NCBI RefSeq assembly: GCF_029227915.1
Contig: NC_079883.1
Location: 15,998,001-16,062,000 of the forward strand
DNA from: Hydractinia symbiolongicarpus
Taxonomy: Eukaryota > Cnidaria > Hydrozoa > Anthoathecata > Hydractiniidae
Length of the DNA stretch: 64,000 nucleotides
Direction of reading: 5' to 3'
Shown: in pieces, positions 29,151 to 43,849 of the stretch
Layout: each line of letters begins with the position of its first letter
How positions within the stretch are numbered: position 1 is the first letter of the stretch
Notes under the pieces: generated by a model
The model's database searches: none
Seen by the model: only the letters and a program-made list of their open reading frames with translations
Told to the model about the DNA's origin: nothing
Position numbers and translations under genes: made by a program

Positions 29151-30195
29151 AAAAGCTACTTAACTTTTCCCTACAATGTCAAAAATCTTTGTCGAATAAG
29201 AATTAAAAAAAGAAGACGTTTTTCCGGTGTTATCATGTATATATATATAGCTAGTACTCCCTCAAAAAAGTTTAAACGTTAATTAAATCACACGAAATGT
29301 CATAAACAAAACATTAGAGTTAGAACATCTACAACAACAAAAACCACCACACTTAGCTACCAGAATTACTACATGTTAACTAAAATGGTTTTGTCATATT
29401 GCATGCGACCGATGTAGGTTTAGTTACACAAAATGCGAAAAATGCGTTAGCTCTATATATTTGCATAACAAAGAGTCCTTAAACTATACTTAAATATTAT
29501 ATAATACTTTTTTAAAAGGTGTTGTGGCTTGTTATATCTTCTAATTTAAGCCTAAAATGTCAAGTCAAATAAGTTACAGCCATATTCCTAGCAAAAACCA
29601 CTAAGATAACTACGGTAGGTAGCTTACATGTAAAAAAGCAACATAAAACTCACAGGTTAGCTAGGTCCTGGGAATCTTCAGTTTGAAGCTAACATTAGCT
29701 AGCTACAGCAGCTAATAACGGGTCAGTTTAAGATAAACTGGAGACTTAGCTATAGCTAGCTAGTTGTTGTTGGCGTGGTTGGCTTTATGGTGCTAGCTAA
29801 CAAACATGTCTTGCATCAATAATATCATCAAAACTGAAAAAAACATAAACAAACCTTACAGAAACCTTGCTATACTTCATTTATATACGATGCCCTTTTT
29901 CAAATGCTTTTGTAAAGATCTATTTTTAAGGGAAGAGTAGACAAATGCTTTTTTTGCAAACACATTTTCCGTTACTTTGTGCTAGGAACTTCATTTAACA
30001 AACTTTTTACGGTTGTTTTGATTGTGAGGGGAAACTTGGAATTTTCAGCAAATAAAATTGCTTTATTTTATTAAAAATTTTTATTTTATCACATGATTCT
30101 AAAACTCGCGGCTTTTCTCAACAAAGAAGACATATTTTTTTCGGTAACATCAAAGATTATTTCCGACTACATCAAAGGAAAATGAACACATCCAC
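29150..30195. other. Non-coding interval with GCTAGC-rich patch
   Basis: Nothing coding was recognised. Around 29580-29810 the sequence is dense in GCTAGC, TAGCTA and AGCTAGC words, and a similar patch lies at 38285-38470. Such patches look like decayed low-complexity or palindromic repeat DNA. Confidence 0.5.
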
Positions 30196-31120
30196 TTGGC
30201 CTGTTAGAGACACACGGAACTGGCGTATTATTATAGACACTAGTCGATAAGGCCCGTGAAAAAATCCTTTATGGCAGAAGAACAATGGAAAAATAGGTTG
30301 ATTTAGATTTTTTGCTGACGTCAGCAGTGCATATACAAAAAGAAAATTGGTGAAATTTAGTCATTCGTTGTCTGTAAGGTGTAGAGGTTGAAACATTGAT
30401 TAAAATAATGTATATAACTTTTTTTTTGACAAACGCTTAAGGAGATATAAGGGCTTTAAAATTTTGATGACGTCAGCAAAGTCCCTACCAAAAGTTCCAA
30501 AAAAAATGTCTTCACAAATTTGTACACCCGATGCATTCATCGTATAGATCTTGAAATGCTGATGTATAGGAACATGAACTTTTGACAAACGGTTGCAGAG
30601 ATATTGGGGTTGAAGGTTTTGTGATGACGTCGTCAACCCGTCCATTCTGACCCGTCCATTCGGAGACCCAGGTTTGGGAAACTTACCCAAATTGGTCCCA
30701 GGTGGTCCCTAGTTGTTTACGCAGTGAAAAATCACTGACGTCACCACCTCGTTTCCAAGTTATTTGACCTCAAAGTTTTAAGTGCACTGTAATGATTTCA
30801 TTTATTTAATATAGGATATTGACGTTAAAGTAGTGTTATTGACGTCGCGTTGTAACGTCAGAAAATTTAACATATAAGACATGCATTTTTCGGTTACTAT
30901 TGCGCAGCTAAGCTACCATTTTGCGTGACAAACAGACAGACGTATACGGGCATATAGATACTTTCCTTTGACGTCAATATTGCTTTAACGTCAAACTTTG
31001 GTAATTTACAGAACAAATTTTTTAGGCGATATTTTATAGACCTTATTTAAGAAATTTTATCCACTTTGCAAAGTCACAGACAGACAGAACTGGCGTATTA
31101 TTACATGGACTCTAAGGCAT
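30196..31120 (-). repeat. Interspersed repeat R1, copy 1 (reverse of 43850-44630)
   Basis: Reverse-complement identity with 43850-44630 is evident over many blocks: 'GGTTGCAGAGATATTGGGGTT', 'CCCAGGTTTGGGAAACTTACCC', 'GGTCCCAGGTGGTCCCTAGTT' and 'AAGTTATTTGACCTCAAAGTTTTA' (each shorter block compared separately). Both ends carry GAACTGGCGTATTATTA. TGACGTCA-like sites are frequent. No coding capacity was found, so it is probably a non-autonomous element. Confidence 0.8.
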
Positions 31121-31917
31121 CAAAACGATACCTTAGGTCTTGAATCCTCCACCCATTCTCCTTCTCCTTCTCTGATTCTTTTAATAATGCTTTAACATTT
31201 ATTTGAAATTTTATAACTGGAACCCCAGAAACTGTACGTCAAAGCCATTGGATGTTGGAACCATAACATTCAAGCTGAAACTCTAGCTGCAAGTAATGAG
31301 GCGAAAAACTTTGACTGACAGTTCACCTTATTTTCGCGCAATCCTGACACTATTCGCAAAATTGCACATACTAGAAACGATTGGAATTTTTTTTTTTTGG
31401 TTGTATAAGCTCTTGGGCGTTTCATTTACGTATTGCGAGAAGTAAACTTAACAAGATTGTTTCTCCAAATAATTATTAGAATGGGGTATACAAATAAAAG
31501 ACTCAACTTAATAAATTTGCATGGCATCATAAAAAATATACATAAAAGCGGCTCAAAAACATGTAATAAAAACTTATCGTTTTTAAAAATAAAAAACTCG
31601 TTATTGTTTAATAAAATATGAGTCCTTGTTGTTGTATCAAATAAAGACTCACTATCGTTTTATCAAATATAGACTCGTTGTAATTTTATATAAAATAAGC
31701 ACTCGTTATCTTTTTATTAATACAAAATACGGAACTAATTTCAATAAAACCTTTTAAACTTTAGGTAATTGTTAGACATTTCTTAACGTTTTCTCCTATC
31801 ATCAAAAACAGATAACATAATTTTCGTAGCGATCAAAGAAACTATATGTGCTCAAAAAACAAAAACAAACAAGGAAAAAAGAAAGAAAAAGATATCGTTT
31901 CCCATTACTTAAATGTT
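31121..31917. other. AT-rich interval downstream of the recombinase gene
   Basis: This is the 3' flank of the minus-strand recombinase gene. No gene was recognised. Short direct repeats of 'AAATA.GACTCGTT' type occur at 31580-31720. It probably holds the 3' untranslated region and poly(A) signal of the recombinase transcript, but none was pinned down. Confidence 0.5.
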
Positions 31918-34900
31918 TTATCGTTTTTTCATTCTGTACATTCGGCGTTCGTATTTCAGCCTGGTCTGGACTTGCATAATTTTATACTTTTGCAGAATTT
32001 CTCTACCAATTTCTGATTTACTCAATTTTTCCAGTATGCGTTCAGCAGAAATTGGACCACCTTTTATGATGTCAAAACAAAGACTTTTGATTTCATTGGT
32101 TTCAATAGAATCAAACAATTTCTGCTGACCGGAAAGATTAGACGATGTTGTTGGTGGTATTACGTCAGTCGCGATAGACGAACAGTCGTCATGCTCAGAT
32201 TGCTGATAAAATGATGCATCAACGGGAGGACAAAGTTCAAGAGCTGCATTTTCTTTTACTTTTACTTGATCTTCAACGTTGCTACTTGTACCTGCATCGT
32301 AAATAAAATAGGAACGAATTTTGTCGTAAATCTGTTTCTCAGATTTAGAGATATTTAGTAATGGCAATTTTTCCCTGATCATCGAAATATTTATGTATTG
32401 CGCAGCAATTTCTTTTTCAAAGTATTGCAACACTTTTGCCTCCTCGTCTTTGCTCCACTTGTTTGGTTTGGATGGTGTTGAATTTGGTCTTGGTCTTTCA
32501 AAGACAGAATTTATAACGTTTATTCCTGCAACGGCTTGCTTTTCGCGCTCTTTAAGGCGATACACTTTCTTAGCTGTGGACAACGAATGTGCAAGCAAAT
32601 CAGCTACAGGCTGTGCGTTATCTGGTTGCTGATCATGGACGCGAGTTGTGATGGATTTGCGTATTATCGTAGTGTTTATGTTCCCTTTTGGCATTTCAAA
32701 ACCATCGTAAACTCCAGAGCGTGTCCAAATGGAGTGTATTTGTTTACTGACACTGCCAGATTCCAACGGTTTTCCATTCCAAGAAACAAACACCTGATTT
32801 GCCTGTCCAGGTACCTGTGGCCTTAGGTATTTAACAAATAATTCCAATAATCTTGCTTTTTGGACAGGGATGCAAATTACCGCTGGGCCATGCGTACTTT
32901 TTGTTTTGTGGTACTTTACCTTAATGAGAATATTATGACCGCTGTCATCTAACTTGCGCTTTCCAAATTCCTCCAAAGTTAAATTGGATGCTACACCCGC
33001 TCTGTGTGCATTTTGCAAAGCGATAACAGTCATCAAGTAATCACGCACGTTGGTGTATTCCAACATGGTGAAAACTTCGCTTTCTGATGCTGTCCCTAAC
33101 AGTTTTACCGCATTTCTGGCCAATTCGCTGCATTCAAATGTTGCCCATTGGTCTGGACTGACTAAAAGCTCCATTTGAGCTTCTTCTCTGTCCCAACGTT
33201 GCTCATCGATGACTTTGTTATAAGTTTTACGCCATTTATGTAAGCGTAATTTCGCGGTTATAAAATCATCCACACAAAGTTCAGGCAACTCCAAACCTTC
33301 ACTGACTGCAAATTCCATGAATGAAATTAGCGAAGACATGTAGTGCTTGGAGGTTGCCGGCTTGCTTTTCTTGTCTAAGTAATTGACAAAAAAATCGTCT
33401 CTGATCTTATTCTTCTTAAATAGATTAATAAGCTGCCCCCCCAAAACATTTACCACTGTGCGTACTTCGCTAACAGCTTGCAAGGAACTTTTCCTTTCAC
33501 GTTGCCCACCATCTGGGGACATCAGGTACGCCAGAAACTGTTGCATTGTGCCATTATTGTCAAAGCTTGTGCTGCTTTCGCAGTCGTTGCGTTCTGCTTC
33601 AGTAACCGGATTGATGAAGTTCGTCTCAAAATCTACACTTGATTCTTCCCGAGGAGCTTCGTTGCTTTTGGAAACGGGACGGGAGGAACGTAATAACGCA
33701 TAATACTCTTCATTAGTCTCCAATTTATGGTAAAGTTGGAGATGCTCTGACATTTTTTTTACCACTCTCAAACATGTTGGCAACGGACATATGCGAGGAA
33801 CATGATAGTCTGGATAAGTTTTTTTATCTGCGCCTCCTTTTTTCCTACTGGGTGTTTCAAGGTGCCAATTGTAGGGCTTTCTCAGACTATGGCTTATCAC
33901 TATCTGTTTAGACTTTGCTTTTGTCCATTTGTGTTTATCCTCCACGTGACGAGGCAAATTAAATTTACTTTCCCCACATTCTGGACAGATCTTCTTCTCC
34001 TTTTTGTACGTCCTCTTTTGGCCCTAAGAGTAAAAATAACAAAGTGTACGGATTTTATAGATAGATCTATATTTATAGATGCTATTACACAGCAAGCTGA
34101 GAACTTTATGATTACATATCATCATACAAGTTATTTACAATTTTCGTCCGTCACGATAGTAAGGGAGCTAAATTAAAGTTCTTACCACCGCAACATTTGT
34201 TTTAATAGATCCCTCTTGTTCTGCAATTTTCTCGTCATTTTCCTTCTCCCTTTTCTTTACTTCCGTTGCTATTATACTTGATCGTTTCATAACTATAAAA
34301 GAATTTCATTGAGTAAATATAAATTTTCACAGTAATAGTCTTGGCAGGCTTTTTCTAATAAAAAGAATAATAAATGACAGCAAACACTACCAACTGTTTT
34401 TGTGTCATTCTGAGCAATAAAGTATTAAATCAACAAAGAAAACTGTGATAAGCGATTAAAGAAAGAATCCCAAATTCACAAAACGAAAATTGTTCTGAGA
34501 AGTACAATTCCCTCAAACATCGTTGACACTTTTTCTAGGTAATAGCAATCCTCACAATTTTTCAGTGGAGATAATTTCAAAACAGACACTACTACAAACA
34601 AGTGATTATCAAACTCATAAAAGACATGGGTAAATTTCTATTTTGGTTCGAGGTATTAGTCAAAACAGGGTACTGAAACCAACAAGTTTTCTTACATCTC
34701 CGTTCGAGCATGTCATAAGCTTCTTTGCCTCTATCTTTACCTCCCTCAGCCAGGTAAAAACGTGCCACTGCAGGGCTAACTTTGCAAAAACCAATAGTAG
34801 TCCACAACACCACTATGTACTGCAAAACATCCACAACAAGTCTCTCTTGGTTATCGCAGTCCACAAATTTGTTAAGGACCACCTTCATAGAATCTAATTG

Positions 34901-35649
34901 GGTGTCTTTAAAATTACCATAACCACTTTCAACATTATGGTACATCAAATGGTGTGGCATCAATCTCTGTCCATCAATTTCAACTACTTTGTGTTTGAAT
35001 ACATCAAGGCGATAATTTGGTCTTTTCCCCAACAGCACTTGGTGGATATATTTATCACACAACTCTGCAAATTGTGTTATGGATTTGTCTTGTATCTCGT
35101 TAATAATATCATCCATTTTAGTCAACATAGATTCGTCAACCTTTTCAACTGAAATCAATCAATGAAAATAAGGGATAATAAAACTTTTTTAAAGGTACTA
35201 CACAAATAGCAATATAGAAAATTAGAGCTACTACCATATATGGGAACAGAAAAAAATATGCCTGTTGCGATGTGAAACCTTCACTCAAAGGTGAATAATA
35301 AGTAACTATCTCTACTTGGCAAACAAGAACTGATGCATCCTGAAATTTTCAATTTTTTTGTAAACCTGTAAAATTCACAATTTAGCAAGAAAGATTACAA
35401 AATGAAAATTTAATGATGTCGCACAATTTTTTAACATAATCAGAAAAAAAAATTTCAAGTTGGTGGATTATGTTTTTTTTTTTCATTTTACCGAGAATTA
35501 ATGTATATATAAAAAGATAATATTCAAACAGATTTCCAGAAATGGAATGAGATAAAGTAAAGCTTACCAGAAAATTCATCAGCATCTTGATCAATCCAAT
35601 ACTTCAATGATTTTAATGCATCACCAACTGCAATGCTAATAACAGACAT
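31918..35649 (-). CDS. Four-exon gene: zinc fingers, Crypton-like tyrosine recombinase and Myb/SANT-like region
   Basis: The exons on minus are 35649-35568, 35148-34696, 34292-34186 and 34023-31918. Their lengths (82, 453, 107, 2106) sum to 2748 nt, or 915 residues plus stop, and every junction has GT/AG with matching phase (donors GTAAGC, GTAAGA, GTAAGA; acceptors TTTCAG, TTATAG, CTTAG). Residues about 1-200 are unknown. Two C2H2-like fingers follow ('CPECGESKFNLPRHVEDKH' and 'CPLPTCLRVVKKMSEHLQLYH'). The recombinase domain shows 'AHRAGV', 'YHKTKS', 'IIRKSITTR' and 'LLAHSLSTAKKVYRL', giving Arg, Lys, Arg, His and Tyr of a tyrosine recombinase. The C-terminal 'NKWSKDEEAKVLQYF' is Myb/SANT-like. 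It is either a Crypton-type transposon gene or a domesticated one. No break is visible, unlike its neighbours. Confidence 0.8.
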
Positions 35650-35760
35650 GTTTTTATTTATTTTATTGATATATATAATTGATATGATATAATCTAAAGA
35701 ATAATTATATATATAAAACAAGTATTTCATAATATTCTGGATTAGTAGAATACATTGTTG

Positions 35761-36512
35761 CAGTCTTGGTCATGAATATTTGTACCCGCGTGCGGTTGTA
35801 CGTACGCCTACACTAATACAGGCGTGCAATCAGTATCGCACGCCTAGCTTATGATTTTGGCGTGCAATTATTACATTCAGGAGAGCGGCAGCGCAGAGTT
35901 TTTAAAGCATTGTTTTTTACTTTTTATTTGCTTCTTTTTCGTTTGTTGACTTATTTATTTTAGCAACAAAATGTTTACAAACCATGTTCACAACAAGCCG
36001 CCATATTGAATGAAGCATGTGAAAAATGAATAACCAACTTTAATCTGCGAAGACTCTTAATTGACTTTCCTGTACAGTTCCGCTTTGCATTAAACTGTGC
36101 CTGTGACAAGTATTTTTGAAGCATGTCACCGGCGACTTCTGCGATATTCAACTTAATAATGCCCTGACCTTCGGTTCGTAAATAGCATTTCCATTTGTCA
36201 TCGTCTTAAGGAGATCAATACAAGGGTAATGAAGAAATTTTTTGCCAGCTGAAAAACAAAAAAAATATTGTCGACGCAATGCCGAGGCAAAACATTTGAA
36301 ATGTATCTCACGTTTTAATCTCACATTTTAATGAAGGTGGGTATTTAATAGAAATACATTTTAGAGATACATTTTAACGCAGAAGAACAATTATGTATTG
36401 GGTAAAGTTTGGGTAAGGGATTACTCTAAAATAGCTCAGTTCTGCTTGGCGTGTGTACAAAGTAGAACGGAGGCATGCGGGTGCGATCGCACGCCATTCA
36501 TGACCAAGACTG
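35761..36512. mobile_element. 752-bp MITE-like element upstream of the recombinase gene
   Basis: It has perfect 17-bp terminal inverted repeats CAGTCTTGGTCATGAAT at both ends, then similar GCGTGCG-rich stretches. It is flanked by TTGTTG on each side, a possible 6-bp target duplication. The interior has no ORF of note. It starts 112 bp upstream of the recombinase gene's ATG and may sit in its promoter region. Confidence 0.75.
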
Positions 36513-38660
36513 TTGTTGATGCACAATACTTAATGTCTTAAATGGAAATATTTCCAACCCTAAGAAATAAATACATATATACTTTAAATTTAAAAAAAAG
36601 GATGTATAAATACTTTGTCAATACAAAATTATTTCTCAAATTGATCTAAAGCAACCCATATGCTACAGTTAAACTTTTTGCCAATTTGGATTGCTGCCTG
36701 TCTTGTAACTGCAATACTTAACTAATATATTTGCCTTAAACCTGGTATATATATATTTTAATAAAATAAATAATATGGCAGCCTTTCTAATTTAATTTTT
36801 TTACACGATACGTTACTTTCCTGCATTGCCAACACGTTACGCTTTTTAAAAAATGGGAATTTTAAAATAAAGAATTTAAAAAATATCTTTACTATCAAAA
36901 CTAAATTATAATGATTTATAATGGGAAACAGCTTAACACAGTTTTGTTCTAGAGAATTAATTTTGCACACCAGTAATGTAAATTACAAAAATACACCTTG
37001 AACATGGTATAATAAAAAAAAATTCTTTAAGATAACAAGGATAGCTTTAAATTTTATTCTAGAGTCTTCTTCTCAGAAATGTTGTATTAACACTTTGCAT
37101 ATTAGCATTAACTAGCTTGTAAAGAAATGTTATTCATTAGATGCCAAAGTCAACACATGTAGTAAAAAAGTTGTATATTTATTACCCTAAAAACATGCAC
37201 CACATGGCATACAACAAATGTTGTCTGAATATTCAAAAATATATAAAACAGAGTTTAAATGAAAATTGATGCTTTGAAAGTTCTGAAAGGCTTTCTTCTT
37301 AAAAATTCAAGAAGAACTATTCGTGTAACAAAAGTAAAATCTAATCACTAATAAGACCTAAAAATACACACTGATAGGAGCACAAAAAAGTTAATTAGAA
37401 AATTTATCTAAGAATTTAAAAACTGCACATATGTTAAAAAATACTTGTTAATTTATTTGTGCCACTAAAAAAATTTAAGAGCCTGTCCAACCTTGAATAA
37501 ACAAACAAATATCCATCTACGCCCTTGTCGTACAGGGATGGTAAAATCGTGATTTTATTTGACTGCCCTTTTGTCTAGGATAGTATTTTATACAAATATT
37601 TAGTTTATCTGACCTAATTGTGGGTGTGAATGTACTAAGTATATAGTTTACCATGTAGAAAAAGTTATGTCACAATTCAATCCGTAGATGTAAGAATTCT
37701 TGAATGCAAATCAAGCAGTCGCTCACTCACTCACATATTGATTTTTAAGTGTCATTTTTACACTAAGAAAATGACCTACACACCCCTCTTAGCGTCCTAA
37801 CAACCCGCAAGTTAGTGTACAAATGACGTTAAAAAATCAAAAATAGATACAAGTGACCAACACAGTAATATTTGCTTAATCGACAGAGCATGTGACTTAT
37901 GTCGAAAAGTTAATGGATTTGATCTTAACATAAAGGTTGTTGTCTAGTTGTACAAAAATTTCTGTAGCTCAAATGGGATCTTTAAACACTATATAAACAA
38001 CTTTTGTGGTCCCTCTTGGAAAGAATTAACAGGGTATGTGCCTGTAATTAGTGAGGCTAATTACCAATAAAACACAGATATAAGGGGGTGACTGGCTCAT
38101 ACCACTGTATCTTTGTAGATCAACCCAACTTTGTTTACTTATTTTTCATTCTTTAAATGAAAACATTACATTTCCATTAGGCCATAAAGGCGTTAAGCCA
38201 TAAAAGATGTAGAGCCGCCACAAAGCTGGGAAGCCATCAAGATGGTAAAAGAGTAATTCAAAAAGGGGAAATTTTAAAGTTGTTCCTCTAGCTAGCTTAT
38301 TAAGATTATAAACACTACTGTAACTACATCAAAAGTACAATTAGCTAGCTAGCTGGCTAGCCATTGCTAGCTGCAGCTCTCTAGATTAGCTTGCTACTTA
38401 GCCATAGCTAGCTACAATTATTGATACTATGGTAAGAAGACCTAACCTAGCTAGTAGGTAGCTATGTAAAGCAAAACCAAAATTCATTCTTTGTGAAGCT
38501 ATTTAGTTAAATAGCTAAAAGAATAAAGATTGGGGAGCTTATTAAAAAAATAAGCCACATAAATACCCATAAACTTAATAATAAATAAAGCCAACGGATC
38601 AACAAACCTTTCGTCCATTCATCTTGAATAGACAATAAAAAATATGAAATGCGCACGCGC
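36513..38660. other. AT-rich non-coding interval
   Basis: No gene or strong repeat was recognised apart from a TAGCTAGC-rich patch at 38285-38470 like that at 29580. The remaining open frames are short and unconvincing. Confidence 0.5.
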
Positions 38661-39327
<667 letters not shown>

Positions 39328-39394
39328 TGTATTTGCTCTATTATCTTATTGAGCACTCTTTAATGAAAAAGAAATTAAGGTACTTGGTACGCTT

Positions 39395-39812
<418 letters not shown>

Positions 39813-39835
39813 TCTTTGCATTGTGTCCCCAAAGC

Positions 39836-39946
39836 GTGGCGTTACGCTAAAATTTACCAAGTTAAAAAAATGCAAATCAGGGGGTTACTATTTAATTTAA
39901 ATTTTAATTTAAAACATTTAATTCCTTTTTCTTATTACTTTAAAAA
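39836..39946 (+). repeat. Second copy of the 10430 interspersed repeat end
   Basis: It matches 10430-10521 over TGGCGTTACGCTAAA, CAGGGGGTTACTATTTAA and CATTTAATTC, with a short AT insertion. It directly follows the microsatellite block. Confidence 0.65.
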
Positions 39947-39999
39947 ATAAAACGAATTTATTTATTTTTTAAATCTTTTTATTCTTTTTTTTTTGTTTT

Positions 40000-42900
40000 G
40001 AAAGCCCCACGGGGTCGTTATAGATAAGAATAATTTAATTCTACCCCCGGTTTACAATGTGCGCGCCGTATGTCACGGAAACAAGTTGTTAATCAACTGA
40101 AAAAGGAAACCGAAGCGAAGAAGGTTGTCTTTTTCAAAGTAATCCTGATTATTTCTAATTTAATTTCTGATAATTTCAAAAGGCATGCCAATACCTATTA
40201 TAAGGTCAGCTTAAAGCACATTTTTGTGTTCTGGAACCGAGGTTGCTTCCTTTTATCTATCGAATCTATCGAATTCGAATATGAATGCAATTCGAATCTG
40301 AAGTGTAAAAAAACAAACTGTTGTTGTCGAACAAAAAAAAGTTGGTGATGTTAGTTAGAAATATTTCTAACGTAGGGTGATTTAACATCACAAAGAGAAC
40401 TGATTGGAAATTTTCAATTCGTTCTCTTTGGGATGAAGCAAAGTTTAGTATTCGAAGTAAAAAACAGATTGGACTTTTATTAAGAGAACGCTAGCAAGCT
40501 ATCTACTGAGAAGTTTCTGAGAAATTTCCCCTTAAATATTAAGTTTCTTGTTGTGTCTTGAGCCGGAAAATATTCTCTTTAAGCACTTATTTTGTAAGAA
40601 TATACTCTAACAAATGGGTCAGAAGTTTAGATTATCCTAAGAATGAACATTTGTATGACTTACAAATTCATTAGAAGTTCACTTTTTTTATTGTATATAT
40701 ATCAAACGAACTGAACTTTTTTCTGTCAAAGCAATGGGCCGTTACGTGCAGTAAAAATTGTCATTAGCTAGCTATAGTAACTAATAGCAGGATTTATTTT
40801 ATTAAGGAATTATATATTTTTAGGCCATAGCCATGCTAAGAACATATTGAGAATAATGCGGATAGCATTTGTCAAAAAAGTTAAGAACATCAAGGCTGAA
40901 ACGAAAACACACTATTCTTATAAAAACAGCGTGTATATCATAGAGAAGAATTTATATAAACTGTGAAAAGTAATTTCCGTTGTTGCTGTTTTTTAACACT
41001 ACAGACTGTGTGATTCAGTGTTGATTTCGTTATAATAAACCTAAACCTAAAACCTAAACTTAAATCAATGCTTACATCTGTTATTTTACGATCGTTTGAA
41101 ATATATTCGATTCTTAAATTCGAAAACGCTACATTGTTATCTCCTTTGATTTTATGCGTGATTTTCTTGATTATGAGTTTGGAGTCGGTAAGGCAAACTG
41201 TTCTTTCTGTTCTTTTAAGATTTTGGATTGAAATATTCCGGTAGATATACAACATACCAAATAATTCAAGGTTTTTTGTTTCTCTTTTATGTGTTTTCAA
41301 CTATTAATTTCTTATATTTTGACTTTAACTTGGAAGGGTTGCCGTGTGCAATACACTGAATAGCTGAATTCGTATGACTTAACGAAAAATGTTGGATTTT
41401 TTATAATGTGTGGTATACTTTTTTCTCCTGGTGCACTTCTGAAATGCCAAAGCAAGTATATAGTTTTAGTGTATTTCGGTTTTTACGTAACGGTTTTTTT
41501 TTGTTGCACTTGTTTATATTTTTGGACGCTTTGTTTCAGCGGTTATAAGCATAGAATAATGCAGACTGTGAGCAACCTCGACCCCAGGGCTTGCCCCGTT
41601 GGTCGTTATAGATAGAATATTTTAATTTTACCCCCGGTTTACCATGTGCTCGCCATATCTCACGGAAACAGAGTTTATCAACTGAAAAAAGAAAACCGAA
41701 GCGAAGAAGGTTTTCTCTTTTTCAAAGTAATCCTGAAAAAAAGTTATTTCAAACGTTTACTCGTCATGAGGTTAGATTAGGGTTATTTGCTTCTTCTATC
41801 ATTCTTGGGTTCTGGGACCGAGGTTGATTACTATTTTAAAAAAACTATCAAATTAGAATGATAATTCGAATCTAAAATGTAAAAAACAAAACTGTTGTTG
41901 TATTGTAGAGCGGCTTTTGTTGTCGAGCGAGTATAAAAAGTTTATGTTGTTGTCAGAAATATTTGTTATAAAGAAGAAAAATGTACGATAATATAACGTC
42001 AAAAAGAGAACTGATTGGAAATGTATCAGACAATTGTAGCTAGCTATACATTTTCAAATTGTTTTCTTTGGGATGAAGCGAAGTTTAGTAATCGAAGTAA
42101 AGAAACTGATTGGAATTTTATCCAGAGAACGCTAGCTAACGGCCTACTGACAAAGCGAAAGAAAAGCAGGTGTGTTGTTTAGATTATCTGGTAGAGAAAT
42201 GAATTTAGGTGAATAACGATTTTTAAGCGGTTTACACAACCAGAGCTAAACTTTGCCTTAAATATGAAGTTAAATATGTTTTGTCTTGAGCTTGAACATA
42301 TTCCTTTTTGTAAGAATATACTAAAGGTCAGATAAGAATATCCAACCTCGATTGTTTGTTCTAAATATAAAAAGAATTTGCCAATAGCTATAGCGACTTA
42401 TAGCAAGCTTTATTTTATATAGGCATTATATATTTTCACGACATAGACATGCTAACAATATAATTAAGAATAACGAGGATAATATTTGGCAAGAAAGTTA
42501 AGGACTTTTTTGTAAAAATATACTCTAAACAATGAGTCAGAATCCTAAGAACATGTGTAAGCTTGATTGTATGTTCTAATATAAAAGTTTGTATGATGCA
42601 CAAATTTAATTAGAAGTTTGCTTTTTTATTGCGTATATTTCTCACAAACTTAACTTTTTCTGTTCAACGCAATGGGCCGTTACATGCAGTAGAAATTGCC
42701 ATTAGCAATAGTATCTTTATAGCAGGCTTTATTTTTTAAGGCATTGTGTATTTTGAGGCCATAGTCATGCTAAAAATATATTAAGAATAATGAGGATAGG
42801 ATTTGTCAAGAAAGTTAAGAACATGAAGGCTGAAACGAAAAAAACACTATTCTTATAAAATACAGCGTGTATATCCTAGAGAAGAATTTATATAAAATGT

Positions 42901-43480
42901 AAAAAGTAATTTTTCGTTGTTACTGTTTTTAACGCCACGAAGTGGTTGAAGTCGTTATAATAAACCTTAATGTAAACAAAGTTAAATCAATGTTTACATC
43001 TGTTCTGTTGCGGTCGTTTGCATTGTTATCAAGCACGTCACGTTTGCGCATTGGTAGGGTTGCTGTATGTAATAGACTAAATAGCTGATTTGGTATGATC
43101 GTTACAAACTGTACATTGTGGAAATTTTGCAATAACCTTTTTTGTGAGACTTAACGATTTTCCTTAATGTCTGGTATACTATCATTCCTGGTGTACTTCT
43201 GACATGGCAAAGCAAGTATATAGTTTTAGCAGATTTAACTTTTTACATAACCGTTGTTTGACACCTTCGATTTTGTTAGACCTTTTGCATTTTTTTTTAT
43301 TTTTATTTTGTTGTTGGACCTGCTTATATTTTTAAACATTTTGTTTCAACGGGTATAAGTATAATACAGATTGTGAGCAACCTCAATCCCAGGCCTTTTT
43401 TTCTTTTTTATTATTATTTTTTTTATTGCTGCACGTTTGGACGTTTTGTTTCAGCGGTTATAGATATAGAATAATGCAAA
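40000..43480 (+). repeat. Tandemly duplicated ~1.6-1.8 kb repeat unit plus a partial third
   Basis: Unit A starts near 40005 and unit B near 41580; a partial unit starts near 43385. Landmarks recur in order: 'GTCGTTATAGATA' with 'ACCCCCGGTTTAC.ATGTG' (40010/41600), 'CACGGAAACA' with 'GAAACCGAAGCGAAGAAGGTT' (40075/41660, compared in short blocks), 'AAAGAGAACTGATTGGAAAT' (40395/42003) and 'AACACACTATTCTTATAAAA' (40902/42841). No coding capacity was recognised. The end motif relates it to the MITE at 4728. Confidence 0.75.
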
Positions 43481-43849
43481 TTGTGACTTTTAAAAATTTA
43501 AATTATTTTGTTCTATGTTTTTATTTGGCACCCCTGATATGGACTCGATGAGAGATTCAGTGGATTCTTCTACGGGACTTCAGCTAGTATATAAAATATA
43601 TGTATATACACTTAATTAAACTGGCTTTTGATATCTTTGTTAAACAAGTAACATATTAGGCAGGCGTACATGATTTTGAAATGGACAGTGCAGGATTTAT
43701 TTTGTTGAAATCGATTTATTGAACTCAACAAATTTGAATTTCTTTCTTGCAATTTTTTATTTTAAGGAAACTGATTGGTCATTGTTTTGTTTGACAAATC
43801 CAAAAAGTAAAACATCTGAAACAAATTTCCTTTTATTAACCTTTTGCCT

